Part shown: in pieces, positions 36,880 through 49,183 of the stretch
How positions within the stretch are numbered: position 1 is the first letter of the stretch
Layout of the letters: each line of letters starts with the position of its first letter
Source of the DNA: Daucus carota subsp. sativus
Taxonomy: Eukaryota; Streptophyta; Magnoliopsida; Apiales; Apiaceae
Assembly (NCBI RefSeq): GCF_001625215.2
Contig: NC_030381.2
Coordinates: forward strand, 55,760,714 to 55,824,713
Direction of reading: 5' to 3'
DNA length: 64,000 bases
Made by a program: the position numbers and the translations under genes
The notes under the pieces: generated by a model
The model's database searches: none
What the model saw: the letters and a program-made list of their open reading frames with translations, nothing else
Told to the model about the DNA's origin: nothing

Positions 36880-37257
36880 TTTATCAAGATTGTTCTTGGA
36901 TATCTGCGCAACGCTTAAAATTACACTAGTGTACTCTGTCATTTATGAAATATCATTTTAAAATTCTGTTTGAGGAGTGTTTCCCGTAACTAAGATTCTA
37001 ATCGTCACTTCCTCTTTTCCAGATTTTCATCCATCTCACTAGTTAAGTCTTTTTCACTCTCCTGTCCTCTAGTGTTTACAAGTTTTTCAATAAATAAATC
37101 TAATTATTTGTCTTAAAAAAATAAATCTCGTTGAGTATCTTGATATCAAGATCCTTAGTTATGCTGATCTTTCTGGGATATCAGTGTTATATATTTAATA
37201 TATTTATATGTTTTTGTACAGATTTCGATAGTTTATCTCACAAAGACTTATATGATA

Positions 37258-37494
37258 CTACCTCCGTCCCAAATTAGATGTCCCCGTTGACTTTGGTCAC
37301 GTAACTTTAGGTGCATTGACCGTCTATTTCCGAAATTTATTTTTTTATTTTTTCTTTTATAAATGAAAATTTCATATTTTAATTTTTATTTGCAAAAATA
37401 AAATTTTAAAAATAAGTCATGTATCTATGCGGTCAATGAACCTTAAATTGTGTGCCAAAAGTCAACGGAGCCATCTAATTTGGGATGGAGGGAG
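37258..37494. mobile_element. Stowaway-like MITE
   Basis: Left CTACCTCCGTCCCAAATTAG, right CTAATTTGGGATGGAGGGAG; TA at 37256-37257 and 37495-37496. Inner arms pair (GTTGACTTTGG / AAAGTCAACGG). Confidence 0.85.
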
Positions 37495-37884
37495 TATTTT
37501 GAAAGATCCGTAAGAGCAAGTACAACAGTGTCATAAATCAATGTCCTGGATCAAAATTTAGGACATTTGAAACAACAACTTTTTTCTTCATTTTATTGGA
37601 GTTCTTTCGCAAAGACTTGCCATGATAAAAAAGATTGAAAAGTAAAGACATTTAAAGAGCGGAATATAATGAAGAGTTATTTGCTCCATTCGAGAAGGAT
37701 GAATCGCTGTGGGAAAGAAATTTTTTTCAATTAATTGGATCGTAGATGTGAAAATTTACCGCGAGGCCTCTAGTTCAAGTATTAAAATGTACTATTTCAA
37801 CAAGATAAATTGATAGAGATTCATTTTAGGTGCTTTGAAAAGGAAAGTTCTTTATCACTTTTTTTTACGATATCACAATTGATA

Positions 37885-38138
37885 CTCCTTTCGTTTAAAT
37901 TTACATGGCTCTCTTGTTTTTCGAGAAGTCAAGTTGACTAATTTTTTTATCAATTATTAAAAAATATTTATTTATTATTTTAGAAAATAGAAAGTTATAT
38001 ATTAAAATAGATTAGATTTACCTTTCGATGATATTTTTTACAATATGTTTTTCAATTATATAATATATATAAATTTTAACAAAAGTGTAGTCAATTTGAC
38101 TAGTCAAAAAAAGAACATGTATATTGAGACGGAGGGAA
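37885..38138. mobile_element. Stowaway-like MITE (diverged)
   Basis: Left CTCCTTTCGTTTAAATTTAC and right ATTGAGACGGAGGGAA with TA flanks (37883-37884 and 38139-38140). AAGTCAAGTTGACTA pairs with GTCAATTTGACTAGT inside. Confidence 0.75.
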
Positions 38139-38437
38139 TATTATATCAACTCATATCTAATCATTTATGTTCATAAATTTTTCTTTTTTCATCATTATTC
38201 TTAATTTTTTATGTTATTCTCTTCAATAATATCTTATACAGGACAGCAATTAAAAACATGATATCCATAATATTAGTTTTTTTTTGAAAGTACATAATAT
38301 TAGTTTTAATCATATAGTAAATGTTATTGTATTTTTTCGAGTATAATATTTTGACAAATACTCTTGGTTATGAGAGGCATGAAATAAGAGCCGTTGGATA
38401 CACGAAAAAGGAAACAATCCAGACCCTCCAACAGTCC

Positions 38438-38480
38438 AGAACCTTCTGCATTTCACCCGATTTAGAAGCATCTAGAATTG
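38438..38480 (+). promoter_or_regulatory. Candidate heat-shock elements of the FKBP gene
   Basis: Two clusters of heat-shock-factor units: GAACCTTC at 38439-38446 (GAAnnTTC) and AGAAGCATCTAGAAT at 38464-38478, which fits three 5-bp units (nGAAn nTTCn nGAAn) with one mismatch (ATC for TTC). They lie about 20-60 bp upstream of the TATA box, a usual distance. ROF1-type FKBPs are known to be heat-induced. Confidence 0.6.
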
Positions 38481-38499
38481 AGCCTAGTCCTCACTCCCC

Positions 38500-38505
38500 T
38501 ATAAA
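38500..38505 (+). promoter_or_regulatory. TATA box of the FKBP gene
   Basis: TATAAA within CCCCTATAAACCCCC, 88 bp upstream of the ATG. Confidence 0.65.
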
Positions 38506-38592
38506 CCCCCAATCACCAACGCCCCATCAGATTCATCACTTAATCATCCGCTAATCTTCAATTACTCTCTTAAGCAAGCTCAATTCAACCTA

Positions 38593-41500
38593 ATGAACAT
38601 GGACGAGGATTTCGAGATGCCGGAGGGAATGAACGGCGCCGAGGACGACGGTTTCATGGACGACGGCGAAGAGGAGGCGGTGTCGTTCATGAAAGAAGGC
38701 GATGAGACGGAGATCGGGACTGAGGGGTTGAAGAAGAAGCTGATTAAAGAGGGTCAAGGCTTTGACTCTCCTGATCCTGGTGATGAAGTTCAAGGTATTG
38801 TTTCATTTCTATTAATCTTAATTGATTATTTAAGATTATAATTAACTTGTGCATTTTGTTTATAATTTATGATGGTAGTGTTGCATTTTGATTTTTGATT
38901 TTTTGTTGTTTTGTTTGTGTAGTTCATTATACGGGGACTTTGCTGGATGGGACAAAGTTTGATTCGAGCCGCGATAGGGGGGAGCCGTTCAAATTTACTC
39001 TTGGACAAGGTCTGGTTTTCGACTTCTGCATTTTTTTTGATTTCAGTTGTTTTTGATGGAATGTCTGGCTTCCGGTTTATGAAATGTGCTTTCCGTTTAT
39101 TAAATGTTTGTGTTTTGTGGTAAATTTTGTTTGTTTATATGTTATTTAATCGAATGTTGTTAGATGATTGCGTTTTAAATGCTGGATTGTGATGACATAT
39201 TGAATATTAAAGTGTGATTGTGTTTTAAAAATTAAATTGATATATAGCCATAAATTGATAAATGATGGAATTGGGAGCGACTGTACAATGATTTTTAAAT
39301 ATTAAGTAGCTTTAATTTGATAAGATGATGGGGTTGGGAGTGATTTTGTACACTTGCTTTTGAAATATGAAGTAGTGATTGCTTACACTTGCTTTTAAAA
39401 TATCAAGTTGTGATTGCATTTTAAATATCAAATTGTATTTTCGGTGTTTGGGAGGGATTTGGATATGCTTGTGATAAATTGATAGATGATGGGACTGGTA
39501 CGTCAGCTTTATATTGCCGCTCTGTTGAATTGTTGTATTAATATATTTCACTATGGTATGCTTCGAGCATAGGTTTGTAGTGTAACTGAAAGTGAGTTAT
39601 TTGAATGCATCGGTTGATAATCACAGAAGAGTATAATAATTTATGGTTTTCAAATTAGTATTTGCATATTGGTAGTTTTAATAACCAAATATATTTTATA
39701 GTAATCATTAAATTAGATTTATAAATTTAAAGTGGCTGTACAGACATCTTACTAATTAAGAAGGTTTCACTAGTGTTGACATGATGTTGGTTTTATGGCC
39801 CATTTATGATACCGTGATCTGAAGTTTATGATGTTATCCTTCCTCATAGTGATTTGGAATATAGAGTAATATTTGGTATCAGCTCATCTATTGTGCATAT
39901 TTTGCAGTTGAATTTCTTTTGAAGTTGTTTCTGTGTGATTTACTTGATTGTTTGGTTTTCGTTTGTGAAAATAGGTCAAGTTATCAAGGGATGGGATCTT
40001 GGTATCAAGACAATGAAGAAAGGTGAAAATGCTCTTTTTACCATTCCTGCTGAACTAGCATATGGCGAGTCGGGTTCTCCACCAACCATTCCGCCTAATG
40101 CCACTCTGCAGTTCGATGTTGAACTCCTCTCATGGACAAGTGTTAAGGACATCTGCAAAGATGGTGGATTATTCAAGAAAATCATCAAGGAGGGTGAAAA
40201 GTGGGAAAATCCTAAGGATCTTGATGAGGTGCTAGGTATATTACTAATGTTTTCCTGACAATAATTGTTGCTGACAAAGTGTAAATGCATGAGTTAGCAG
40301 TTTAATCAGAGTTGATAATGTACATTATTGGTTTATGTTGCAGTCAACTACGAGGTTAAGCTTGAGGACGGGACTGTCATTGCAAAGGCTGATGCTGTAG
40401 AGTTCACTGTCCAAGATGGTATATTTTCTTTCCTGTTTAATAATTGTCTAATGAAGTCACTAGTGTGTATATATATGTAGCAGTTCTAATGTGCAACTGT
40501 TATAGGTCATCTATGTCCTGCTTTGGCTAAAGCAGTAAAAACTATGAAGAAAGGAGAAAAGGTCCTCCTTACTGCTAAACCACAATGTAAGTAGCTCTGT
40601 GGATCATTTGATTAATTTGTTATGAGGAGGGTCCTTTCTCTTATTTTGTGTTATTTCTATTTCAGATGGATTTGGAGAGAAAGGTAAGCCAGCATCTGGT
40701 GATGCTGCTGCAGTTCCGCCAAATGCCTCATTGCAGATCACACTTGAGCTAGTATCCTGGAAGACTGTTTCCTATGTTGGTGATAACAAGAAAATTATTA
40801 AGAAGATTTTAAAGGAAGGAGAGGGTTATGAGAAGCCCAATGAAGGAGCTGTTGTCAAAGGTAGGTTTTGTGCCTCTAGTATGAATTATGATGCTTAATC
40901 GCAGCTGATAATTTTTTTCTTCTATTACTGAAAATTCATTGTTTATTTATCATAGTTAAATTGATTGGAAAGCTACAAGATGGTACCGTGTTTTTAAAGA
41001 AGGGTCACGATGATGAAGAGCCTTTCGAATTCCAGACCGACGAAGGTGCTAAACCTGATCTTAGTCCTGGTTTGGGTTTTAGCTGGTTTGTCAATACCTG
41101 TTTCTCACTATCTTGAGGTATTTTATGAGCAGAAAAAGTTATAGAAGGGCTTGATAAAGCGGTGATGGCAATGAAGAAGGGAGAAGTAGCTCTACTAACA
41201 ATTGCTCCTGAATGTGCATTTGGTTCATCTGGATCACAGCAGGAGCTGGCCATGATTCCGCCTAACTCAACTCTTTACTATGAAATCGAGCTTGTATCTT
41301 TTGTCAAGGTAATTTCAAATTTGCCTATCATATAATATATCCTCTATAGATGTTGTGTTTGGGTTGTGTGTGGTTTGTATTTTTCACACATCATGTGGTG
41401 TATGTGTATATATATATATCTGCCAAATTACAATATTATATTTTTAGGAGAAGGAATCCTGGGACATGAACAGCGAGGAGAAGATTGAGGCTGCTGGTAG

Positions 41501-42454
41501 AAAGAAGGAAGAGGGTAATGCATGGTTCAAGGCGGGTAAATATGCAATGGCCTCAAAGAGATATGAGAAGGTTAAACTTGCAACTTGTTTACCTGACTAG
41601 GAAATATTATCACATAGTCCATATTAATTAAGGTTTCATCATCATTTAATTTGATGCAGGCTGCCAAGTCCATTGAGTATGACACTTCATTTGGAGAAGA
41701 GGAGAAAAAGAAGGCCAAGGCATTGAAAGTGTCTTGCAATCTCAACAATGCAGCTTGCAAACTAAAATTGAAGGATTACAAGCAAGCAGAGAAACTTTGT
41801 ACCAAGGTTCAACTTCAATATTTTTAACCCCATACCAACTCTAATTCATTGAAGATCATACGTATTTGGCAGCATATATTGATTGTATTCACCTTTGATT
41901 ATGTTCTAACAAACCCTTTGTACATTATGTGTGTGTATGCAGGTTTTGGAAATCGACAGCAAGAATGTGAAGGCACTCTACAGGAGGGCTCAAGCTTATA
42001 TCAACCTTGTCGATCTAGACCTGGCAGAGTTTGATATCAAGAAAGCACTAGAAATTGATCCTGCAAATAGGTTGGTTAAATTCTTGAAAAGCACTTGTTG
42101 AAAATCACTTGAGCCTTGAAAGAATACATAATATCTATTTTCTCAGAAGATTATTTGTAGTGATTTTGTGTGTATTTTGGTGTTTGTAGGGATGTGAAAC
42201 TTGAGTACAAGGTACTGAAGGAGAAGGTTAAAGAAATCAATAAAAAGGATGCCCAGTTCTACGGAAATATGTTTGCCAAACTGAACAAGCTGGAGCCTTT
42301 TGACACTGAAGTAAGCTTCTACCGGGATCTTTTATTCTTTTGTTTAACACGAATCAGCTGGTTTTGTAACTAGTGTAATGGTTTGTAATTCTGGTTTCTG
42401 CAGAAAACAGCTCCCAAAGAAGAAGAGCCGATGAGCGTGGACAGCAAGGCATAA
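38593..42454 (+). CDS. FKBP62: Peptidyl-prolyl cis-trans isomerase, FKBP62/65 (ROF) type
   Basis: Thirteen exons: 38593-38794, 38923-39009, 39975-40235, 40344-40418, 40506-40586, 40666-40860, 40956-41045, 41133-41308, 41448-41570, 41660-41806, 41943-42070, 42190-42310, 42404-42454 (1737 bp, 578 aa). All junctions are GT-AG and phases close. An acidic N-terminus ([12 protein letters not shown]) leads into three FKBP domains (about 60-150, 180-265, 293-388). The first keeps [24 protein letters not shown] and AYGESG, the expected active-site pattern; the second and third are more diverged (the second has EFTVQDGHL), usual for this class. Exons 9-11 encode three TPR motifs (about 400-522) that bind the HSP90 C-terminus. 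A basic region with [13 protein letters not shown] (about 530-545) is a candidate calmodulin site. It acts in cytosol and nucleus as an HSP90 co-chaperone in thermotolerance. ATG at 38593 was chosen; ATG two codons downstream is possible. The gene symbol marks the orthology class; FKBP65 is equally possible. Confidence 0.93.
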
Positions 42455-42862
42455 ATGGCCGTTAGAATAAAGTTCTGTGATATGATGAGTGTCTTTGCCC
42501 TAGTTTTAATGGTTATTACTCTTGTCATTTCTTTGTTGTGTCCTCAGACATGGACAGTAGACTAGCTATTTTCTGAATGCATAAAGCCTGAAAAGGAAGT
42601 TGTAACAGAATTTCTGTGGTTTTGATTTGGTTGCACCTATGATTGTAATAGACATTTTGTTCCTCAATTTCTAATAGATAATTTCGTGTCTTCCCTTGAT
42701 CTGGTTCTTGCTTTTCTTTGCGCTTGCAATAGTGTGCAAGTTTTTAGTGGACATTAGTTTTGTATGTATTGTGGTGGGAGGTTCTTGTTCCCCGGAAGCA
42801 GTAACTTCACTCTGCAAACAATACTTGTGCTTGCACGATATGTAAAATATTCTAGTTTAAAA

Positions 42863-44607
42863 CTAGTGAAAAAAGCCGCGCTTCGCAGCGGCGTCATAAT
42901 TTTTTTATAAATTTAGACAAAAAATTGTTTTAGCTACTTTCCCTTCAAACATAATACTAATAGAATATTTATTATTATTTAGATAAAAATTAATTTTTGT
43001 CGCCTCCCCTCAACCACAATACTAATAAATAATCTTTTTTATAAATTTTGTTTTGAGTCGTGTTCCCGTTAAACATATCAGTAATAAAAAATATTATAAT
43101 TAATATAAAAATTTGTTTAAGTGGCCCTCATGTCAAACACAATACTAATAAAAAAACTGTTTGACCGCCCTCCTATCAAAGACAATATTAATTAATAATT
43201 ATTATAATTATGATAAAATTAAATATAATAATATAGATAAAAATTAGTTTGAGCCGCTCACTTGTCAAACACAATGCTAATAACAAAACATTATAATTTA
43301 GATATTAGTTTGAGTCTCCTTACTCTCAATCACAATACTAATAAAAATTATTCTAATTATGATAAACTTAAAAATTATAATTGGATAAAAATTAATTTAA
43401 ACCGTGGTCCCGTTTTATAAAATATATATTATAACATAGATAAAAAATTATTTTAGCCACTTTCCCGTCAAACATAAACTGATAGAAAAATTATTGTTAT
43501 TTAAATAAAAATTAGTTTGAGCCGCCTTCCGTGCCGTCAAACACAATACTAATCAAGAATCATTTACATTATCATAAAATCAATATATGATTCCTATTTT
43601 ATATATTCTATTTTATTTTATTAATTATTATCATTTTATTATTCCTATTTATTAGTTAAAAATTATTATTATTTTATGGTTCTAATTTTTTTTGCTATTA
43701 GTTTTTTTAATGATTATTATCTTTACAATCCTTAATTTTATACTCGAAATTTAAGGAAATTATAACACTAAATTGAAAATAATAATTGTACGTATTATCT
43801 TACAAATTTTAAATATAAACTATATTTTATCTATGATTGTTAGTTTAAATAAATATAAAAATTATTTTAATTATAATAAAATTAGTGATTATAATTGGAT
43901 AAAAATTATTTTGAAGAATTCTAATCGTTTATAATTCCTAAATAAGTAAAAGAATTGTACTATCTTTGCAATCCTTTTATCTATACAGTACTTGAACCTG
44001 ATTTTAGATTATAATTTTATTTTCTATTCGAATTTTAAGAAAATTGTAAGATTGAATCCAACCATTTTGTTCGAATGATGCTGCTGGACAGAAGAAAAAT
44101 GCAAACATGAATATAATTAATTCTGGTGTTGCAGCTGAAACCGGAGCTTATCATGAGAATTTTATGCGATCATCACTTGGGATGAAAGTATGAAACTCAA
44201 GGCAGCACTTTGAATATTTTTACTTCCTCGGTGCATGCCAATGTGCGAAATAGCAAGAAAATTCCTCGTGCTTGCAGTTGGCACTTGGATAAAAATAAAT
44301 AGTGAATATAACGAAAGATTTAAGATTATGCGTCTCTTAAATAGTTATTTTTTTAAAAGAATAATATTATTATCACAGTCCTTTTGTCTTTATAATACTT
44401 GAACCTGATTTTCAGAATTCTTTTTCTAGATTCTAAAGTACTATCATGAGAATCCAATAAAAAGAGAATTGTATTATCTTTAGAATTCTTGAACTTGATT
44501 TTTTGAATTATAATTATAATTTCTATCCGAAATTTAAGAAAAATCAAAAGACTGAATCGAGCAATTCTAGAGACGCCCGCATCCTCCTTTATATATATAT
44601 ATATTGA
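42863..44607 (-). mobile_element. Helitron-like element, minus orientation
   Basis: On the minus strand it starts TCAATATATATA at 44607 after host A, then AAGGAGGATGCGGGCGTC. It ends with a hairpin (GCCGCTGCGAAGCGCGGC, 42876-42893) and TTTTTTCACTAG at 42863, followed by host T. It is 1745 bp. The distal half consists of diverged units of roughly 60-120 bp with GTCAAACACAATACTAATA and TAAAAATTAGTTTGAG(C)CG. No helicase, so non-autonomous. The duplicated locus at 58206 lacks it. Confidence 0.87.
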
Positions 44608-44626
44608 TTTAAATATAATACAAAAT

Positions 44627-44846
44627 GGGTTTTCTGGTGTGTATTTATGGGCTAACAATCACTTTTTGTTGAAGTGGAGGATTTTTATTGGTCAAAACCT
44701 CGTTCATGATCATAACTCTTGCATATGCACAAAAATCATGACTGGTAAAAATCGTTTACCTCAACAAAAAGTTCATGACTAGTAATAATCGTTTACCTCA
44801 AAGAAAGGTAATTGTTAGTGTTCATGAGCACACTATGAAAAGACCC
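44627..44846. mobile_element. MITE with GGGTTTTCTGGTGTG ends (Mutator-like?)
   Basis: Left GGGTTTTCTGGTGTGTATTT and right CACACTATGAAAAGACCC are imperfect inverted repeats, with GGGCTAACAATCAC pairing GTAATTGTTAGTGTTC inside. Flanks AATACAAAAT and AATAAAAAAT look like a 9-10 bp target duplication. The duplicate locus reads straight through (AATAAAAATTATG at about 58223), so it is a real insertion. Confidence 0.7.
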
Positions 44847-44851
44847 AATAA

Positions 44852-45083
44852 AAAATTATGTCCCAGTATTTGAGAATATATTTTATTTAGTTTTTTTTTT
44901 CACTATTAAAGGATAATATAAAATAGGGAGATAAATAGATTGTTTACAATTATTTATAGTAAAATATAAGATAAAATAAGAAAATACGTGACTTAAAAAG
45001 AAGAGGTTGTGACCGAGTACAAGTTTTTTTGAAGTCAAACTCAAACAACAGATTACAAAATTTAAAAGCAACTCAAACATATG
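44852..45083. repeat. Source copy of the FKBP-downstream segment duplicated at 58225-58453
   Basis: TTATGTCCCAGTATTTGAGA and about 230 bp onward match 58228-58453 in the same orientation with few differences. This extends the FKBP 3' duplication past two transposon insertions. No coding capacity. Confidence 0.85.
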
Positions 45084-45423
45084 GAGTACATAATACATCA
45101 TTATAAATCATCAATTTTATTATAAACTCTATCATATAATACATATAAAACGTAATTCTAATATAAAATACTAAAAAATATATTTATTTTAAGTAATTTA
45201 ACACTTAAAATTTGATGAAAAAGTATATTTTCGGAGCTGATTCTACAACATAATAATTTTGGATGATTATTATTCTGTTATAGAATCATGTTGAGATATT
45301 GCATAATTTTAAATTACTTTTGGAATAAAAAAATTGTACAACTTCTTTTCGGTTTAATAATCAAAATTAGTAATTATATTTTATAAAAAATATAGTAGAA
45401 ATATGTATTATGTATATTTATAT

Positions 45424-45883
45424 GGGGTGGGTTCTGATACAAATTTACAAACTTACAAACTTTATATGTTCAACACATATATAATTTGAGTTCAACATTG
45501 TTTAAATATATATTGTTGAACATCGATTAAAATTGTGTTGGAGAAGTACATAAACTAATTTTTCAACGTAAAAACTAAGTTAAACGTATTATATAACTAA
45601 TATTTATGTATTAGACCCTACCTAAACCCCATATGTATAGTTTAAGCATCTTTACAGATATATTCAACACAATGATAATTAGTGTTCAACACCCGATGTT
45701 GAATCCCAGCTACAAATGTGTTGAAAATCCGATTTATTTATGCGTTTTTTTAAAAAATTATGATGTTTTTTCAAGAATTTTCAACATCGATTATCTACAT
45801 AACTAAGGTCTAACACGATGGGAAAATAAAAAAAAAGTTTGTAAGTTTGTAACTTAAAAAAGTTTTTATTTGATCCCATCCTC
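45424..45883. mobile_element. Inverted-repeat element, tandem copy 1
   Basis: Begins GGGGTGGGTTCTGATACAAA with ACAAACTTACAAACTTTATA, ends AGTTTGTAAGTTTGTAACTT..GATCCCATCC, giving inverted ends. About 460 bp. A second copy follows 12 bp downstream. Class unknown. Confidence 0.65.
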
Positions 45884-45895
45884 TATATATATATA

Positions 45896-46347
45896 GGGGT
45901 GGGTTCTGGTACAAACTTACAAACTTACAAACTTTATACGTTCAACACATATATAATTTGAGTTCACAATTTTTTAACATATTTTGTTGAACATCGACTA
46001 AAATTGTGTTGGAGAAGTACATAAACTGATTTTTCAATGTACGAACTAAGTTATATATAACTGATATTTATGTTTCTAGACCCTACCAAACCCCAGAAGT
46101 ATAATTTAAGCATCTTTATAGATATATTCAACACAATGATAATCAGTGTTCTACACCCGATGTTGAACCCCAGTTATAAATGTGTTGAAATCACGATTTA
46201 TTTATGCGTTATTTTTAAAAATTGTGATGTTTTTTGAATAATTTTCAACATGGATACTTTCGATAACTAAGGATTAACACGATGAAAGAATAAAAAAAAG
46301 TTTGTAAATTTGTAACTTAAAAAAGTTTATATTTAATCCTATCCCTA
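45896..46347. mobile_element. Inverted-repeat element, tandem copy 2
   Basis: Same layout as 45424-45883 (GGGGTGGGTTCTGGTACAAA start, AATCCTATCCC end), with conserved GTTGAACATCGA(T/C)TAAAAT and CACCCGATGTTGAA inner sequence but scattered substitutions and small indels. Confidence 0.65.
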
Positions 46348-46449
46348 TATATATAATGATGTGCTACATAGCTCCATTTAAAAAAGTATGGTATAGAGTG
46401 CTACCCTATATATATACACACAAAATGATACACACATATATATATATTA

Positions 46450-46818
46450 GAGCATCTCCAATATGAGGTGCCAACCAAAGTTGCTAAACATGCTTATTCA
46501 TCAAAAATATCAATATTTTATTTTCTCTTTCTTTTAAGTTACTTTTGGCACCACTCTTATCAATATTCACTGCAATGGTTGGCAATCAAAGTTGTCAAAA
46601 ATACTATAATTTTGTTTATCTAAAATTAGATAGGATATTATAGGCTTTCATGACGAAAAATGAATTTTTCCTATTTTGGGAGGGTGCTAAAGGGTGCCAA
46701 AAATTGGCAACTTTGTTTGACACCCCTATCACTCCAGTGGTAGCCAAAAAGATTGTTATGCCATATCATGTCACATGACATTTTGGCGCCTCTCTTGGCA
46801 CCCCCATTGGAGATGCTC
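46450..46818. mobile_element. Tourist/Harbinger-like MITE, second subfamily
   Basis: 369 bp with ends GAGCATCTCCAATATGAGGTG and CCATTGGAGATGCTC. Exact TTA duplications lie at 46447-46449 and 46819-46821. The interior differs from the 10456/29357 family. Confidence 0.85.
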
Positions 46819-46821
46819 TTA

Positions 46822-47552
46822 ACATGTTTTCATATGCATTTTTTTCATCTCATAAATATGAGTCAGAGATACATGGATATTTCGTGTCAAAAAGGATTTT
46901 GCTATGCTCAGCCTTAAATCACTTTAATTTATAATAATTATTGTAATCCTGAGTTGCTTTCGCAATACACACACAAAATTGATAAGGACGGGCGTTGTGT
47001 CACCGATCTTGCTGGACGGTATGGGTGCCCACGGGTAAGGTTGGATGGGTGGCGAGTAAATTCGTAACCCAAGTTAATTAGGTCGGTTTTATTAAATTTA
47101 AACATATCGTAAATTTTATAAATAATTTTAAAACTAAGTCAAATAGTTTTGTTCTATTTTTTCTAATTTTTAGAAAATATTGAATTATAAATATAAAAAT
47201 ATAAATTACTTTTTTTAATTTTGAATATATTGAAAAAAAGTTTCAAAGCTGCAAAGAAGACCTAGGGGCGTATCTATTTTTGCTCATTTTCTAGAATTTT
47301 TGAATTATGTATATATATATGTATATATATATATATATAAACTTTTTAATTTTGAATATATTGAAAGAAAGTTTTAAAATTGCCTTTTTCAGTATTGGAA
47401 TTTCAAAAATACATTTTTTTGGTTTCAAAAATTATTGGGAGGCAGTTTCAAATTATAATACTGGTAAGTTTTATTTTTCTAATTTTTTGAAACTTCTGAA
47501 ATCTATTTGAAATTATTGGAAAGATTTTTAAATTATAATATTTGGACATCAA
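46822..47552. other. AT-rich intergenic DNA
   Basis: No gene. The stretch 47446-47550 (TTTCAAATTATAATA and onward) resembles 52269-52375 on the other side of the Helitron. Confidence 0.5.
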
Positions 47553-47933
47553 TCAATATATATATATATAAAGGAGAATGCGAGCGTCTCTAGGATCGTT
47601 CGATCCAGTCTTCTAAATTTTCTTGAATTTCGGAGAGAAAATATAATTATAATTCAAAAAATCAGGTCCAAGAATTCTAAAAGTAATACAATTCTTTTCT
47701 TATTTAATTCTAAAGATGATACAGTTCTTTTCTTATTTGGTATCTTTTATTAAATTCTAAAGACAAGAATTTTAAAAGTAATACAACTATTTTCTTATTG
47801 AATTTAAGGATGATACAATTCTTTTCTTATTTAGTATCTCTTATTAAATTCTAAAGATGAAAATTCTCATCAAATCTTTAAATCTTTAGAAGTCGTGTAA
47901 GGAACTGCGAACTCAAATCGTTTTAACATATTA

Positions 47934-48682
47934 GAGCAAGTCCAATAATGTCCTAGCAAATGCCTTATAAATATAATAAAATAATGTGTCCTAGTGATTT
48001 AGGACATCATCTTCATATATCAACTCCAACAACATGCCTCATTATTGTGCCTTATTATTAAAATATTAATATATTTAAATTGTTATTGGAGAGAAATGAA
48101 AAGGAGAGAGGAGAGAGATGTAGTGGAATGGTAGAAAACTATTTTTTTATTGAATAAGGCATGCATATTGGTGCCTCAAAAATAAGACAATTGTTACATG
48201 TCCTAGTGTTTTAAGAGCAAGTCCAACACTATGCTAAGTGGTTCCCTAAAAATATTATAAAATAATATGTCTTAGTGATTTAGCACAAGATTTAGCACAT
48301 GAGCTCCAATAGTACTCCCTATATTCATTCCCTATTATTATAATAATATTAAATTTAAACAACTTTGGTGGGGAGGAGGGAGGGAAATGATGTGGAGAAG
48401 AGAGAGAAATGAATATTTTAATGATAAAAATAGTTTAGGAGTGGCTAGCATATTCTAAAAATAGGGAAGGGGAAGCTTGTGCTAGTGATTTAGCACATCA
48501 CTAGCATAGTGTTGGAGTGCAATTTTATCCCATATTCCCTATTTTTAGATTTAAGACTTGATTTAGCACACCTATTGGACTTGCTCTAAGGCACCACTAG
48601 GACATTGTTGGAGCATTGATTTGCTTCACATGCCTTATATTTTGATTTAGGACATCAATATAGGACACTCTTGGACTTGCTC
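47934..48682. mobile_element. Tourist-like MITE (outer of a nested pair)
   Basis: Ends GAGCAAGTCCAATAATGTCC and the complementary TTGGACTTGCTC. TTA duplications lie at 47931-47933 and 48683-48685. The related sequence at 49112-49118 reads through the empty site (ACATATTATGTGTC). Without the inner element it is about 374 bp. Confidence 0.88.
48215..48586. mobile_element. Tourist-like MITE (inner of a nested pair)
   Basis: Ends GAGCAAGTCCAACACTATGC and the complementary TTGGACTTGCTC, 372 bp; TAA duplications lie at 48212-48214 and 48587-48589. It belongs to the same family as the outer element but is clearly diverged. Confidence 0.87.
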
Positions 48683-48729
48683 TTATGTGTCTATATTTAC
48701 TCTCGGGCTCTCGGCAACAATAATTAACA

Positions 48730-48847
<118 letters not shown>

Positions 48848-49183
48848 GAGAATGCGGGCGTCTCTCAAATTGTTCGATTCAGTCTTCTGATTTTTCTTAA
48901 ATTCGGATAGAAAATATAGTTATAATTCAAAAAATCAGGTTCAAGAATTCTAAAAGTAATACAACTATTTTCTTATTGAATTCTAAAGATGATACAATTC
49001 TTTTCTTATTTAGTATCTCTTATTAAATTCTAAAGATGAAAATTCTCATCAAATCTTTAAATCTTTAGAAGTCGTGTAAGGAACTTTGAACTCAAATCGT
49101 TTTAACATATTATGTGTCTATATTTACTCTCGGCAACAATAATTAACAAATAAATATGATATATAAAATAGAAATCATCTATT

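Larger units (their letters stand above)
35758..38437. other. Intergenic stretch with three MITEs
   Basis: No gene on either strand over 2.7 kb. It contains MITEs at 36631-36879, 37258-37494 and 37885-38138. The right end is the promoter region of the FKBP gene. Confidence 0.55.
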
